Translations under genes and position numbers: made by a program
Source of the DNA: Chryseobacterium sp. C-71
Lineage (GTDB): Bacteria; Bacteroidota; Bacteroidia; Flavobacteriales; Weeksellaceae
NCBI RefSeq assembly: GCF_020911865.1
Contig: NZ_CP087131.1
Span: 3,100,001-3,164,000 of the forward strand
Length of the DNA stretch: 64,000 nt
Direction: 5' to 3'
Shown: in pieces, positions 27,034-35,681 of the stretch
Layout of the letters: each line of letters starts with the position of its first letter
Position numbering within the stretch: the stretch's first letter is position 1
The notes under the pieces: generated by a model
Told to the model about the DNA's origin: nothing
Seen by the model: the letters and a program-made list of their open reading frames with translations, nothing else
The model's database searches: none

Positions 27034-28836
27034 ATGCAACAGAACAACGGACTCGATAAAAGTCAGATTATTAGTTTTGCGGTTTTATGTTTGGTCCTTT
27101 TCGGATTCATGTTTTATTTCCAAAGAAATGATCAGGAAGCAGAAAAGCTGAAAGCTGAGCAACAGAAAACAGAACAAGCAAAAAATCCCGTAAAGCAAAC
27201 TCCGGCAGCAGATATCAATCCTAATGTAACTCCGAATGCAATTCAGGTTTCAAATTTGGAAAACAAACAGCTGAAACTTGAGTTTTCAAGCTTAGGAGGT
27301 CAGGTTTCAAAAGTTGAGCTTTTAGAATATAAAGCATATGATCAAAAAACCGATAAGGCTGATCTTCCGCTTAATCTGATTACTAAAAATAATTCGAGCT
27401 ACGGTTTTCAGTTTAAAGATAAATCTGGGAAAACGGTTAACACAAAAGATTTGGTTTTCTCACCCACAGTTGCAGGGAATGCTGTAACATTAACAGCTAA
27501 CTATAACGGGGCGGTTATCCAGTTTATTTATACTTTATTAGATAAATATACAGTGGATTTTAAAGTAAGAACTCAGGGTCTTGCAAAAGTAACTTCAGAC
27601 ACAAAAGCAGATTTTCTTTGGAATTACAGTGTGAGAAACCTTGAAAAAGGTAGAGCTCAGGAGCAGACTCACTCAGAATTCTCTTATGTTTTTGATAATT
27701 ATAAGAAATATGAGTACGACGGTAGAACCACGATGGATGAGCCGGAGGAAACGATAAACTGGATTGGTGTAAAGCAACAGTTTTTCGCATCTGTAATCGA
27801 AGCTAAAAACGGATTTACAAAAAGCAAGGGTAATCAAGAATCTATTGAAGAAGGTGAGTATCTGAAAAAATTGGACTACGAAGGTGAGGTTCAGATGTCA
27901 GGAAGTGAACTGAATCAGGATTTTACCTGGTATTTTATGCCATTGGACTTAAAACTTTTAAGTTCTTACGAAAACAAAAATTTTGACGAAATCTTACCAT
28001 TAGGTTGGTCATTCATCGGAGCAATGAACCGATATTTCTTCATGTGGTTATACGGTATTATTGCTAGTTGGGGAATATCGGCCGGTTGGGTAATTTTCTT
28101 AATGACGATTATCGTGAAATTAATCTTATCGCCAATTATGTATAAGCAGCATAAATTGAGTGCGATGATGAAAGTAATTCGTCCGGAAATTGATGAAGCC
28201 AATGCAAAATTCAAGGATGCAGATCCGATGAAGAAACAACAGGCTACAATGGAAATATACAGAAAAGCAGGAGTTAATCAAATGGCAGGATGTCTTCCGG
28301 CATTGGTGCAGATTCCTATTTTCTATGCATTATTCCGTTTCTTCCCAAACTTTATTGATCTGAGAGGACAAGGATTCTGGTTTGCAAAAGATCTTACGGC
28401 TTATGATGATTTAATTAAATTACCATTCAGCGTGCCGTTTTTAGGAGAACATTTAAGTGTATTTGCGATTGCGTGTACTATTGTAATCTTAATCTATACT
28501 GTAATGACTTCAGGAAATATGCAGCAACCACAACAGGAAGGTATGCCGAATATGAAAGTGATTATGTATATTTTCCCGATTACATTCTTATTCTTCCTGA
28601 ATACATCGGCATCTGGTCTATCTTGGTATTATTTTGTATCGAATGCGATTAATATTTTGATTATCCTAGTTATAAAGTATGTGATTTTGGATGAAAAGAA
28701 AATTCATGCACAGATTCAGGCCAACAAAGAAAAGCCAAAAGCAGAAGGCAAGTTCCAGAAACGAATGAGAGAGATGATGGAGAAGGCTCAGGAGCAGCAA
28801 AAAACTCAAGGTCAACAAGGAAATAAAAAGAAATAA
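27034..28836 (+). CDS. yidC: Membrane protein insertase YidC
   Basis: 600 residues. An N-terminal membrane anchor (IISFAVLCLVLFGFMFYF) is followed by a charged linker, a large periplasmic beta domain (~70-320) and the conserved five-helix insertase core (~325-560). Core motifs include WVIFLMTIIVKLILSPIMYK and NQMAGCLPALVQIPIFYALF. The tail is rich in Lys and Gln, usual where it contacts the ribosome. YidC inserts proteins into the inner membrane with or without SecYEG. A terminator follows. Confidence 0.97.
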   Translation: MQQNNGLDKSQIISFAVLCLVLFGFMFYFQRNDQEAEKLKAEQQKTEQAKNPVKQTPAADINPNVTPNAIQVSNLENKQLKLEFSSLGGQVSKVELLEYKAYDQKTDKADLPLNLITKNNSSYGFQFKDKSGKTVNTKDLVFSPTVAGNAVTLTANYNGAVIQFIYTLLDKYTVDFKVRTQGLAKVTSDTKADFLWNYSVRNLEKGRAQEQTHSEFSYVFDNYKKYEYDGRTTMDEPEETINWIGVKQQFFASVIEAKNGFTKSKGNQESIEEGEYLKKLDYEGEVQMSGSELNQDFTWYFMPLDLKLLSSYENKNFDEILPLGWSFIGAMNRYFFMWLYGIIASWGISAGWVIFLMTIIVKLILSPIMYKQHKLSAMMKVIRPEIDEANAKFKDADPMKKQQATMEIYRKAGVNQMAGCLPALVQIPIFYALFRFFPNFIDLRGQGFWFAKDLTAYDDLIKLPFSVPFLGEHLSVFAIACTIVILIYTVMTSGNMQQPQQEGMPNMKVIMYIFPITFLFFLNTSASGLSWYYFVSNAINILIILVIKYVILDEKKIHAQIQANKEKPKAEGKFQKRMREMMEKAQEQQKTQGQQGNKKK

Positions 28837-28849
28837 CTTATTACAACTG

Positions 28850-28884
28850 AAAAGAGAAGCAATTTATTGCTTCTCTTTTTATTT
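28850..28884 (+). terminator. Terminator after yidC
   Basis: A perfect 13-bp stem (AAAAGAGAAGCAA, 28850-28862, complement 28867-28879) with a TTTA loop is followed by T-rich DNA. Confidence 0.9.
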
Positions 28885-28945
28885 AGAATCATTTTAAATT
28901 TAAGTTTACAAATTTCCTGATATAATAATTCACACTCAGTTGTGA

Positions 28946-29530
28946 TTAATCATATTTCAATCTGAAAGATTGCCGATGGTATTTCGTTACACCATGCTTT
29001 ATCAGGGCTTCTTGGTGTTTTTTTGTGGCGTACCCAAAGTTGGTATTCCATCCGTACTCTGGGTGCTCTTCATGCAGCTCTATCATCAGTTTATCCCGGT
29101 AGTTCTTTGCTAAAATTGAAGCTGCAGCAATCGAAAGAAATTTAGAATCACCTTTAATTACACATTGATGCGGAATAAAATTATAAGGATGAAATTTATT
29201 TCCATCTACCAGAATAAATTCAGGTCTTATTGTCAGTTTATCTAGTGCGTGATGCATTGCGTGGATGCTGGCGTTCAATATATTATGCTCGTCAATGAAA
29301 GACGGGGGCAACTCTGCAATTGCATAACTTTTAACATTATTTTTGATATAGCTGTCAAGTTCCATTCTGGTTTTAAAATTTAATTTCTTTGAATCATTCA
29401 CCAGATTTTGTTCAAATTTTTCATCCAAAATTACTGCCGCTGCAACTACTGGCCCGCACAAACAACCTCTGCCGACTTCATCACATCCTGCCTCGATATA
29501 ATTATTTGACCATTTTTTTAATAATTCCAT
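28946..29530 (-). CDS. rnhB: Ribonuclease HII
   Basis: 194 residues, the typical length. The signature AGCDEVGRGCLCGPVVAAAV contains the catalytic Asp-Glu pair. VDGNKFHP supplies a further Asp, and SIAAASILAKNYRD is the family helix with a metal-binding acidic residue nearby. It cleaves RNA in RNA/DNA hybrids, including single ribonucleotides left in DNA. It is transcribed divergently from the susC-like gene. Confidence 0.95.
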   Translation of the reverse strand: MELLKKWSNNYIEAGCDEVGRGCLCGPVVAAAVILDEKFEQNLVNDSKKLNFKTRMELDSYIKNNVKSYAIAELPPSFIDEHNILNASIHAMHHALDKLTIRPEFILVDGNKFHPYNFIPHQCVIKGDSKFLSIAAASILAKNYRDKLMIELHEEHPEYGWNTNFGYATKKHQEALIKHGVTKYHRQSFRLKYD

Positions 29531-29666
29531 AAAATTTTAACATTTAGATGGTTGAAAACTAGAATAAAAATGATTTGTTATTCTATTCATAATAATTTTT
29601 TCTTTTTTTAACAGTTTCTTAAGAAAAAGTTTCACAACTTTGTTAACGCAAAATTAATGTATTAAT

Positions 29667-32600
29667 ATGAAGAAATTAACATCAGGTGTACTACTTGTAG
29701 TACTGTCCTCGTCTTTTGTGGTTGCACAAGCTCAACAAACAAGACCGAGTGATACTTTAAAAACACAAGAAATCGAAGGTGTGGTTGTTACTGCACTTGG
29801 TATTAAAAGAGAGAAAAAATCTTTAGGATACTCATCTCAGGAAGTAAAAGCAGATAAATTATTTGACGGAACAACCAATACAGGTAATATAGCATCTCAG
29901 TTATCAGGGAAGGTTGCAGGTTTGAACGTAAATACTACTTCTAATTTTGGAGGTTCTGCTAACTTAGTAATTCGTGGAGTAAAATCTATTAATGGTACCA
30001 ACCCATTAATTGTTATTGATGGATCACCGGTTGATAATTCTGTGACATCTTTCGGAACTCAAAATGGTGGTTTTGATTTAGGAAATGCTTTATCAGATAT
30101 CAATCAGGAAGACATCGAATCAGTAAACGTTCTAAAAGGTGCTGCTGCATCTGCCTTATATGGGGAAAGAGGACTTAATGGAGTTATTGTAATCACTACA
30201 AAAAATGGTAAGGGAAAAGATGACAAATCTTGGGGAGTTACTTTATCTTCTTCAGTTCAAGGAGGAATTATTGATAAATCTACTTTTGCAAAATATCAAA
30301 CAAGATATGGGGCAGGATATGACCCTTCATTCTATTATGGAAGTGCAGGAGATGGTTTAGATTATGCCAATTTTGGTGAAGATGCATCTTGGGGTCCAGA
30401 ATATAATCCAAATTTGCTTGTATATCAATGGGATTCTTTTGATCCAACATCTCCCAATTACAACAAAGCTACTCCTTGGGTTGTGGCAAAAAATGGACCT
30501 TTAAAGTTTTTTGAAACTCCAATGTCATTTGTAAATTCTATTTCATTGTCAAAAGGAAGTAAAGGTTTTAACTTTAATTTAACTTATGACAATAATATTT
30601 CTAACGGTCTACTACCAAATTCTGATTTAAGAAAAAATACACTTTCTACTAAAATCAATTATGATTTAAATCCGAGATTGCATGCAACCGTTTATTCTAC
30701 TTTGACCCTTCAGGGAACTACAGGTAGAACTGAGACAGGTTATAATGATAATGTTGTTGGTGGTTTTAGACAATGGTGGCAAACAAATGTGGATGTAGAG
30801 GCATTAAAAAATGCATATTTTAACAATGTAGGCAGTCCTACGTTAGCAAACAATTATGGTAATGTTACCTGGAACCGATCGGCAGACGATGACGCAACTC
30901 CTGCATTTTGGAATAATCCTTATTTTCAAAGATATCAAAATTACTCTACTGACGATAGAACAAGAACATTCTCATATGCACAGCTTACATACGACGTAGA
31001 TAGTCATATTAATGTTACAGGAAAATTAAGCTATGATAATACTAATTTAGTTTTTGAGAGAAGACTTGCTCCGGGATCTTATCCTCAAAATTTTGGTGTT
31101 TCAGGTAAATCTGTTGGATCCGGTTATCACAGATATGATTTGAAAAGAAGTGAAACTAACTATGATGTATTTGCGAACTATAAATATGATTTAGCTTCTT
31201 GGTTAAATTTAAGTGGTATCGCAGGAGGGAATGTTAGAAGAAATCATCTTAGTACTTTAGAAGCATCAACAGAGGGAGGTTTAATTAAAAGAGGGTATTA
31301 CTCATTAGATAATTCTAAAGCTCCGGTTTTAAACCCTGTAGAATATGAAGCTACGACCCAAACAAATAGTTTATATGCGACTGCTTCATTTGATTTCAAC
31401 AAAATGTTTTATGTAGATGGAACGATTAGAAGAGATGTAAGCTCAACTCTTCCAGAAGGTAATAATAAATTTACTTATGCGTCTGTTTCTGGTTCTTTGA
31501 TATTGTCGGAACTTTTAAAGTCTGAAAAATCAATTATGAATTTTTGGAAAGTCAGAGGGAATTACGCTGAAGTTGGTGGGACTGCTGATCCGTATCAATT
31601 AAATTACACCTATTATACAGCTGGATATTTTAATACAGGTAATGGAAATGTAAATATTTACAGACCTCAAACAATTCTAAATAATCCAAATTTAAAACCT
31701 CAACGTTCTAAAGAGTTCGAATTCGGAACAGAAGTACATTTTCTGAGAGATAGAATAATTTTTGATGGTGCGTATTATGATTCTAAAACTGTAAATCAAT
31801 TGATTAGACCTGATATTTCAGCGGGTTCTGGGAGTTTAGGAGCTGCTATCAATGCAGGACAGATAAATAATAAAGGACTAGAATTACATTTAGGAATAAG
31901 TCCGATAAAAAACAGTAATTTTTCATGGGAAATTGATGCGAACTGGGCAAGGAATCGAAGTAAAGTGGTTGAACTTGCTGATGGCCTTCAGGTGTATCAG
32001 TTAGTAGGTTTAGTAGGAGGTGCGTCTATAGTTGCTTCAGTAGGTAATCAATGGGGTGATATTTATGGTAGTGATTATGTTTATTTAAACGGAGAAAAAG
32101 TTGTTGATCCTGCAACTGGTTTGTATCAAACAGAAAGTAGTAAAGTGATCGGTAATGTGCAGGCTAAATGGACTGGTGGTCTTAGAAATTCGTTTAGATA
32201 TAAAGATTTTTCTGTAAGTTTTCTAATTGATGTTCGTCATGGTGGAGATGTATTCTCATCAGATATGTATTATGGACTTGCTAGTGGGCTTTTTCCGGAA
32301 ACAGCTGTTGATGGATATAGAAACAGCGTACCTGTATTAGCAGGAGTGAACCCAAATGGACAACAAAATTCTACCCCTGTAGACACGAGCGCAATTGATC
32401 CCAACGAATACGGTAATAATCCATATGATGGTTATGCTATAGCTCCTGATAAAAGATTTGTTTACGATGGTTCATATGTAAAATTAAGAGAAGCAAGTAT
32501 TACTTACTCACTACCAAAAAGCCTTTTAGTAAATACTTTTATTAATGATGCTAAGATATCTATAGTAGGTAGAAATTTATGGATTATTCATAAAAATCTT

Positions 32601-32714
32601 CCTTATGCTGACCCAGAATCTTCACAAATGGGTGGATTGTATTCTTATGGATCATCAGTAGGATCTGTACCTACGACAAGAGAGCTTGGAGTAAACTTTA
32701 CATTTAAATTCTAA
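29667..32714 (+). CDS. SusC/RagA-family TonB-dependent outer-membrane transporter
   Basis: 1015 residues. Signal peptide MKKLTSGVLLVVLSSSFVVAQAQ. A TonB-box-like segment (EIEGVVVTALGIKREKKSLG) follows almost at once, so the carboxypeptidase-regulatory-like N-terminal domain of many SusC proteins is absent. The plug (~50-190) has NLVIRGVKSINGTNPLIVID and VNVLKGAAASALYGERGLNG, followed by a 22-strand barrel ending in GVNFTFKF. It imports large ligands across the outer membrane using TonB energy, together with the SusD-like lipoprotein 17 bp downstream. The ligand is unknown, and no glycosidase or protease gene accompanies the pair. Confidence 0.95.
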   Translation: MKKLTSGVLLVVLSSSFVVAQAQQTRPSDTLKTQEIEGVVVTALGIKREKKSLGYSSQEVKADKLFDGTTNTGNIASQLSGKVAGLNVNTTSNFGGSANLVIRGVKSINGTNPLIVIDGSPVDNSVTSFGTQNGGFDLGNALSDINQEDIESVNVLKGAAASALYGERGLNGVIVITTKNGKGKDDKSWGVTLSSSVQGGIIDKSTFAKYQTRYGAGYDPSFYYGSAGDGLDYANFGEDASWGPEYNPNLLVYQWDSFDPTSPNYNKATPWVVAKNGPLKFFETPMSFVNSISLSKGSKGFNFNLTYDNNISNGLLPNSDLRKNTLSTKINYDLNPRLHATVYSTLTLQGTTGRTETGYNDNVVGGFRQWWQTNVDVEALKNAYFNNVGSPTLANNYGNVTWNRSADDDATPAFWNNPYFQRYQNYSTDDRTRTFSYAQLTYDVDSHINVTGKLSYDNTNLVFERRLAPGSYPQNFGVSGKSVGSGYHRYDLKRSETNYDVFANYKYDLASWLNLSGIAGGNVRRNHLSTLEASTEGGLIKRGYYSLDNSKAPVLNPVEYEATTQTNSLYATASFDFNKMFYVDGTIRRDVSSTLPEGNNKFTYASVSGSLILSELLKSEKSIMNFWKVRGNYAEVGGTADPYQLNYTYYTAGYFNTGNGNVNIYRPQTILNNPNLKPQRSKEFEFGTEVHFLRDRIIFDGAYYDSKTVNQLIRPDISAGSGSLGAAINAGQINNKGLELHLGISPIKNSNFSWEIDANWARNRSKVVELADGLQVYQLVGLVGGASIVASVGNQWGDIYGSDYVYLNGEKVVDPATGLYQTESSKVIGNVQAKWTGGLRNSFRYKDFSVSFLIDVRHGGDVFSSDMYYGLASGLFPETAVDGYRNSVPVLAGVNPNGQQNSTPVDTSAIDPNEYGNNPYDGYAIAPDKRFVYDGSYVKLREASITYSLPKSLLVNTFINDAKISIVGRNLWIIHKNLPYADPESSQMGGLYSYGSSVGSVPTTRELGVNFTFKF

Positions 32715-32731
32715 AATTTAAACTATTTAAA

Positions 32732-34165
32732 ATGAAAAATTTCAAAAAAATATTATACACAGGAGGAGTTGTTGCTTCACTATTAATGTTCAATTCGTGT
32801 GAAAGTGATATAACATCTCTAAATGAGGATCCTAAACATCCTTCGAGCGTGCCATCTGGAAATATGCTGGCAACAAGTATGTATCAAGGATTTTATTATA
32901 TGTACACAGGGAGCGTAAATTTTAATAACTATCGTTTTTTTACGCAACAATGGACGGAAACTATCTATACTCAAGAGACAAATTATAATTTAATTACGAG
33001 GAATCAGCCTAGAAATCACTTTAGAAGAATGTATGTATATACATTGGCTCCTCTTGAACAAGCAAAAAAAGATCTTCCTTCAGAAATTAATGCTGATCCT
33101 CAAGTTGTTGATAATAAATGGGCCACTTTGGAAATAGCATCTGTTTTTACTTGGGAAAATATTGTGGATACTTTTGGCAATGTTCCGTATAAGGAAGCCT
33201 TGCAAGCAGAATCAATAAAATCTCCTAAATATGATGATGCCAAAACAATATATTTAGATTTGATTTCTAGGTTAGATGTAGCAATTGCTAAAATTCATTC
33301 AACTAAAGAGGGCTATCCTGAAGATCTTGTGTATGGAGGAGATATGACTAAATGGATTAAATTGGCTAATTCTATTAAATTAAGATTGGCAATAAATCTA
33401 GCAGATGTTGATCCTTCAACTTCTAAAACTGTAGCAGAAAGTGCTATCGCTAGTGGTGTCTTGGCTTCTACATCAGATTCTTATTCTTTAAAATTTGATG
33501 GAAATACTTTTACTAATCCTTTATTTGATGATTTAGTAGCATCGGGTAGAAATGACTATATTCCATCTAATGTTATGGTAAATCCAATGAATACTAAATC
33601 TGATCCTAGAAGAGCAGCATACTTTACGCAAGTAGGAGGTATATATAAAGGTGGTACATATGGAACCTCAAACTCTTTTGCTAATAATTCTCATGTGAAT
33701 CCCACTTTTTTAACAGGAAACGCAGCGGCAAACTTATTTAGTTACACAGAAGTACTTTTTCTAAAAGCTGAAGCGGCTCAAAGAGGGTATAGTGTAGGTG
33801 GTGGAACAGCAGCAAGTTTGTATGCAGATGCAATTACTGCTTCAATGTTAGAAAACGGATTGAGTACTTCTGATGCTACAACTTACATAGCAGCTAATCC
33901 TTATAACGCAACTAATTGGAAACAATCAATCGGTTATGAAGGGTGGATAGCAATGTGGAATAACCCATTTGCAGCATGGAACTTTACAAGAAGATTAGAT
34001 AATCCTGTACTTACAGCTCCGCCTTCGTCTTATATTGGAGGGATTCCTTATAGGATGCCATATTCGGATCAGGAGTATGTAACTAATAATGCCAATGTTT
34101 CTGCTGCTGCAAGTGCAATTGGAGGAGATAAAGCTACAACCAAACTTTTTTGGGACATCAATTAA
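32732..34165 (+). CDS. SusD/RagB-family outer-membrane lipoprotein
   Basis: 477 residues. A lipoprotein signal (GGVVASLLMFNSCESD, acylated Cys) is followed by SLNEDPKHPSSVPSGNMLAT, typical of the SusD-like_2 group. Later family patterns are IVDTFGNVPYKEALQ, LANSIKLRLAINLADVD and SYTEVLFLKAEAAQRGY. It caps the partner SusC-like transporter and binds ligand at the cell surface. Its transcript originally ended at a terminator now split by an IS4-type element. Confidence 0.94.
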   Translation: MKNFKKILYTGGVVASLLMFNSCESDITSLNEDPKHPSSVPSGNMLATSMYQGFYYMYTGSVNFNNYRFFTQQWTETIYTQETNYNLITRNQPRNHFRRMYVYTLAPLEQAKKDLPSEINADPQVVDNKWATLEIASVFTWENIVDTFGNVPYKEALQAESIKSPKYDDAKTIYLDLISRLDVAIAKIHSTKEGYPEDLVYGGDMTKWIKLANSIKLRLAINLADVDPSTSKTVAESAIASGVLASTSDSYSLKFDGNTFTNPLFDDLVASGRNDYIPSNVMVNPMNTKSDPRRAAYFTQVGGIYKGGTYGTSNSFANNSHVNPTFLTGNAAANLFSYTEVLFLKAEAAQRGYSVGGGTAASLYADAITASMLENGLSTSDATTYIAANPYNATNWKQSIGYEGWIAMWNNPFAAWNFTRRLDNPVLTAPPSSYIGGIPYRMPYSDQEYVTNNANVSAAASAIGGDKATTKLFWDIN

Positions 34166-34212
34166 TACTTAATCACTTTTAACATTCATATCAAAACCGC
34201 CTTAATGTAGTC

Positions 34213-34243
34213 ATGGTCGGAAGAAATTCCGACCATTTTTTTA
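34213..34243 (+). terminator. Hairpin terminator at the end of the IS4-type element
   Basis: A perfect 10-bp stem (ATGGTCGGAA, 34213-34222, complement 34227-34236) with a GAAA loop is followed by a T-run. It lies inside the element's terminal repeat and would stop transcripts arriving from the susD-like gene, in effect replacing the terminator that the insertion split. The other end has a similar imperfect hairpin. Confidence 0.75.
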
Positions 34244-34246
34244 TTT

Positions 34247-35492
34247 TTATGTTTTGAAAACCTTGGTAGGATCACCGCCTGCAAAAACGATTAAAATTGC
34301 AGTAATCATATCGCAAAGCTCCATGGTGATACGTCTTTTCGCAGTCTTGTAGCCTAAATCATTTGCTTTTTTATAAATAAGGAGTAGCATAGAAGCGATC
34401 ATTGTCATGTAGATCATCACTTCAATTCCATTTTTATTCAGCGATACAAGATGACTTAAATTCAGCTCTTGTTTCATGAATCTGAAGAATACTTCAATAT
34501 CCCATCTTTTACGGTAATAATCTGAGATTTCTTTGGCAGAAAGTTCAAACTCGTTGGTTATAAACCAAAATTCTTTGCTTGTTTTTTCGTTTTTGATGAC
34601 CACCAATCGAAAATCTGTTTCCACTTTTTCTTCCCGATGATGGATATTTCCACGTTTGTTTTGGATGGGTTTTCCGGTGTACAGCTTCACTTTACTGTCT
34701 TTAATAACTTCCCAATCATTCCATTGTACGGGGGTTTCTTTTTCAATAAAAGATGTAATCTCTTCAAATTTTCTTTTTTCCTTGGAACGAATAATAAATT
34801 TCAGAGACTTTTCTTCAAAATCTTTCATCGTTCTTGTAGACTGCAGCCCTCTGTCTATGACATAAATATTATCATGATGCTCTTCTTTTTTTACCTGGCT
34901 GAGAACAGCCTCAGCGAGCGCGTTGTCTTCTGCAGAGTATTTTTGTCCCGTGAAAATCTCTACTGCCGACGGTAAAATTCCATCAAAAGAAACCTAACGA
35001 AGTGGTTCGACAAAGTCAAAAACTAAATTTCGCCAGTTTCTTTCCACTTTTTTGATCGATTCCTTCTTTAAGTTTTAAACAGGTATCGGCAACGATTGTG
35101 CTGTCCACTCTGATCAGATTATATTTTTCGATTTCAGATTTGTTATAATAACTTGAAAATCGTTCATACATCTGCTCATAGATTTCTTTAAAATAATTAG
35201 GATCGATTTTTGAAAGCCGCTCTGAAATTGAACTCCTGCGTACTTTTTCCTCTTCTCCCAAGCCAAACAATGCTTTGAATCCGCTGCTGTTAAAAGTATC
35301 CTCCAAAGTTCTCTGGCTTAATTTTTCGTTATCAAAGATGCAAAACAAAAGCAGGTAAAACATTTTTTTGCCATGCAGAACCTTGCTATAATGATCTACT
35401 TTGGTACTGGCGGAAAGATGGCTCAAAAGTGCTTCGGGGATAAATTTTAGAACATCTTTAAGTGATGTTTTATGATCTTTAAAAACTGACAT
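34247..35492 (-). pseudogene. IS4-type DDE transposase, disrupted
   Basis: The N-terminal part (35492 down to 35016, MSVFKDHKTSLKDVLKF ... KKLAKFSF) has a DDE Asp in RVDSTIVADT. It stops at a TGA at 35018-35016. The remainder reads in another frame from about 34993 to 34247: VSFDGILPSAVEIFTGQK, VIDRGLQSTRT (second Asp) and YYRKRWDIEVFFRFMKQELN (the Y-R-E-K region with the catalytic Glu). About 28 extra bases between KFS and VSFDG put stops in both frames, so a full protein cannot be made without correction. Confidence 0.82.
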
Positions 35493-35656
35493 AAATAATT
35501 GATTCTCAGCTACAAATGTACAAAATCCCTATGACAAAAACAAATTAAACAACTGATAATCAGTCAATTAAATATGTTTTTTTACATTGCAATATAAAAA
35601 GTCGGAAGAATAATCTTTCGACCATGACTAGCCTTAGTGCGGTTTTTTTATTTCCG

Positions 35657-35664
35657 TATATTTG
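35657..35664 (+). promoter_or_regulatory. -7 box upstream of argS
   Basis: TATATTTG is an exact TAnnTTTG match, 17 bp before the ATG at 35682 and just outside the IS4-type element and the restored terminator. It excludes the upstream start at 35637. Confidence 0.6.
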
Positions 35665-35681
35665 TACTTCAAATTAGAATA

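Larger units (their letters stand above)
34208..35630 (-). mobile_element. IS4-type insertion sequence inside a terminator (decayed)
   Basis: 1423 bp. The ends are inverted (TAGTCATGGTCG at 34208-34219, CGACCATGACTA at 35619-35630). Flanking 9-bp repeats GCCTTAATG (34199-34207) and GCCTTAGTG (35631-35639) differ by one base. Removing the element and one repeat restores a perfect terminator hairpin AAAACCGC-(CTTAAT)-GCGGTTTT followed by T's, the natural terminator of the susC/susD-like operon. The transposase gene is broken. Confidence 0.85.
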
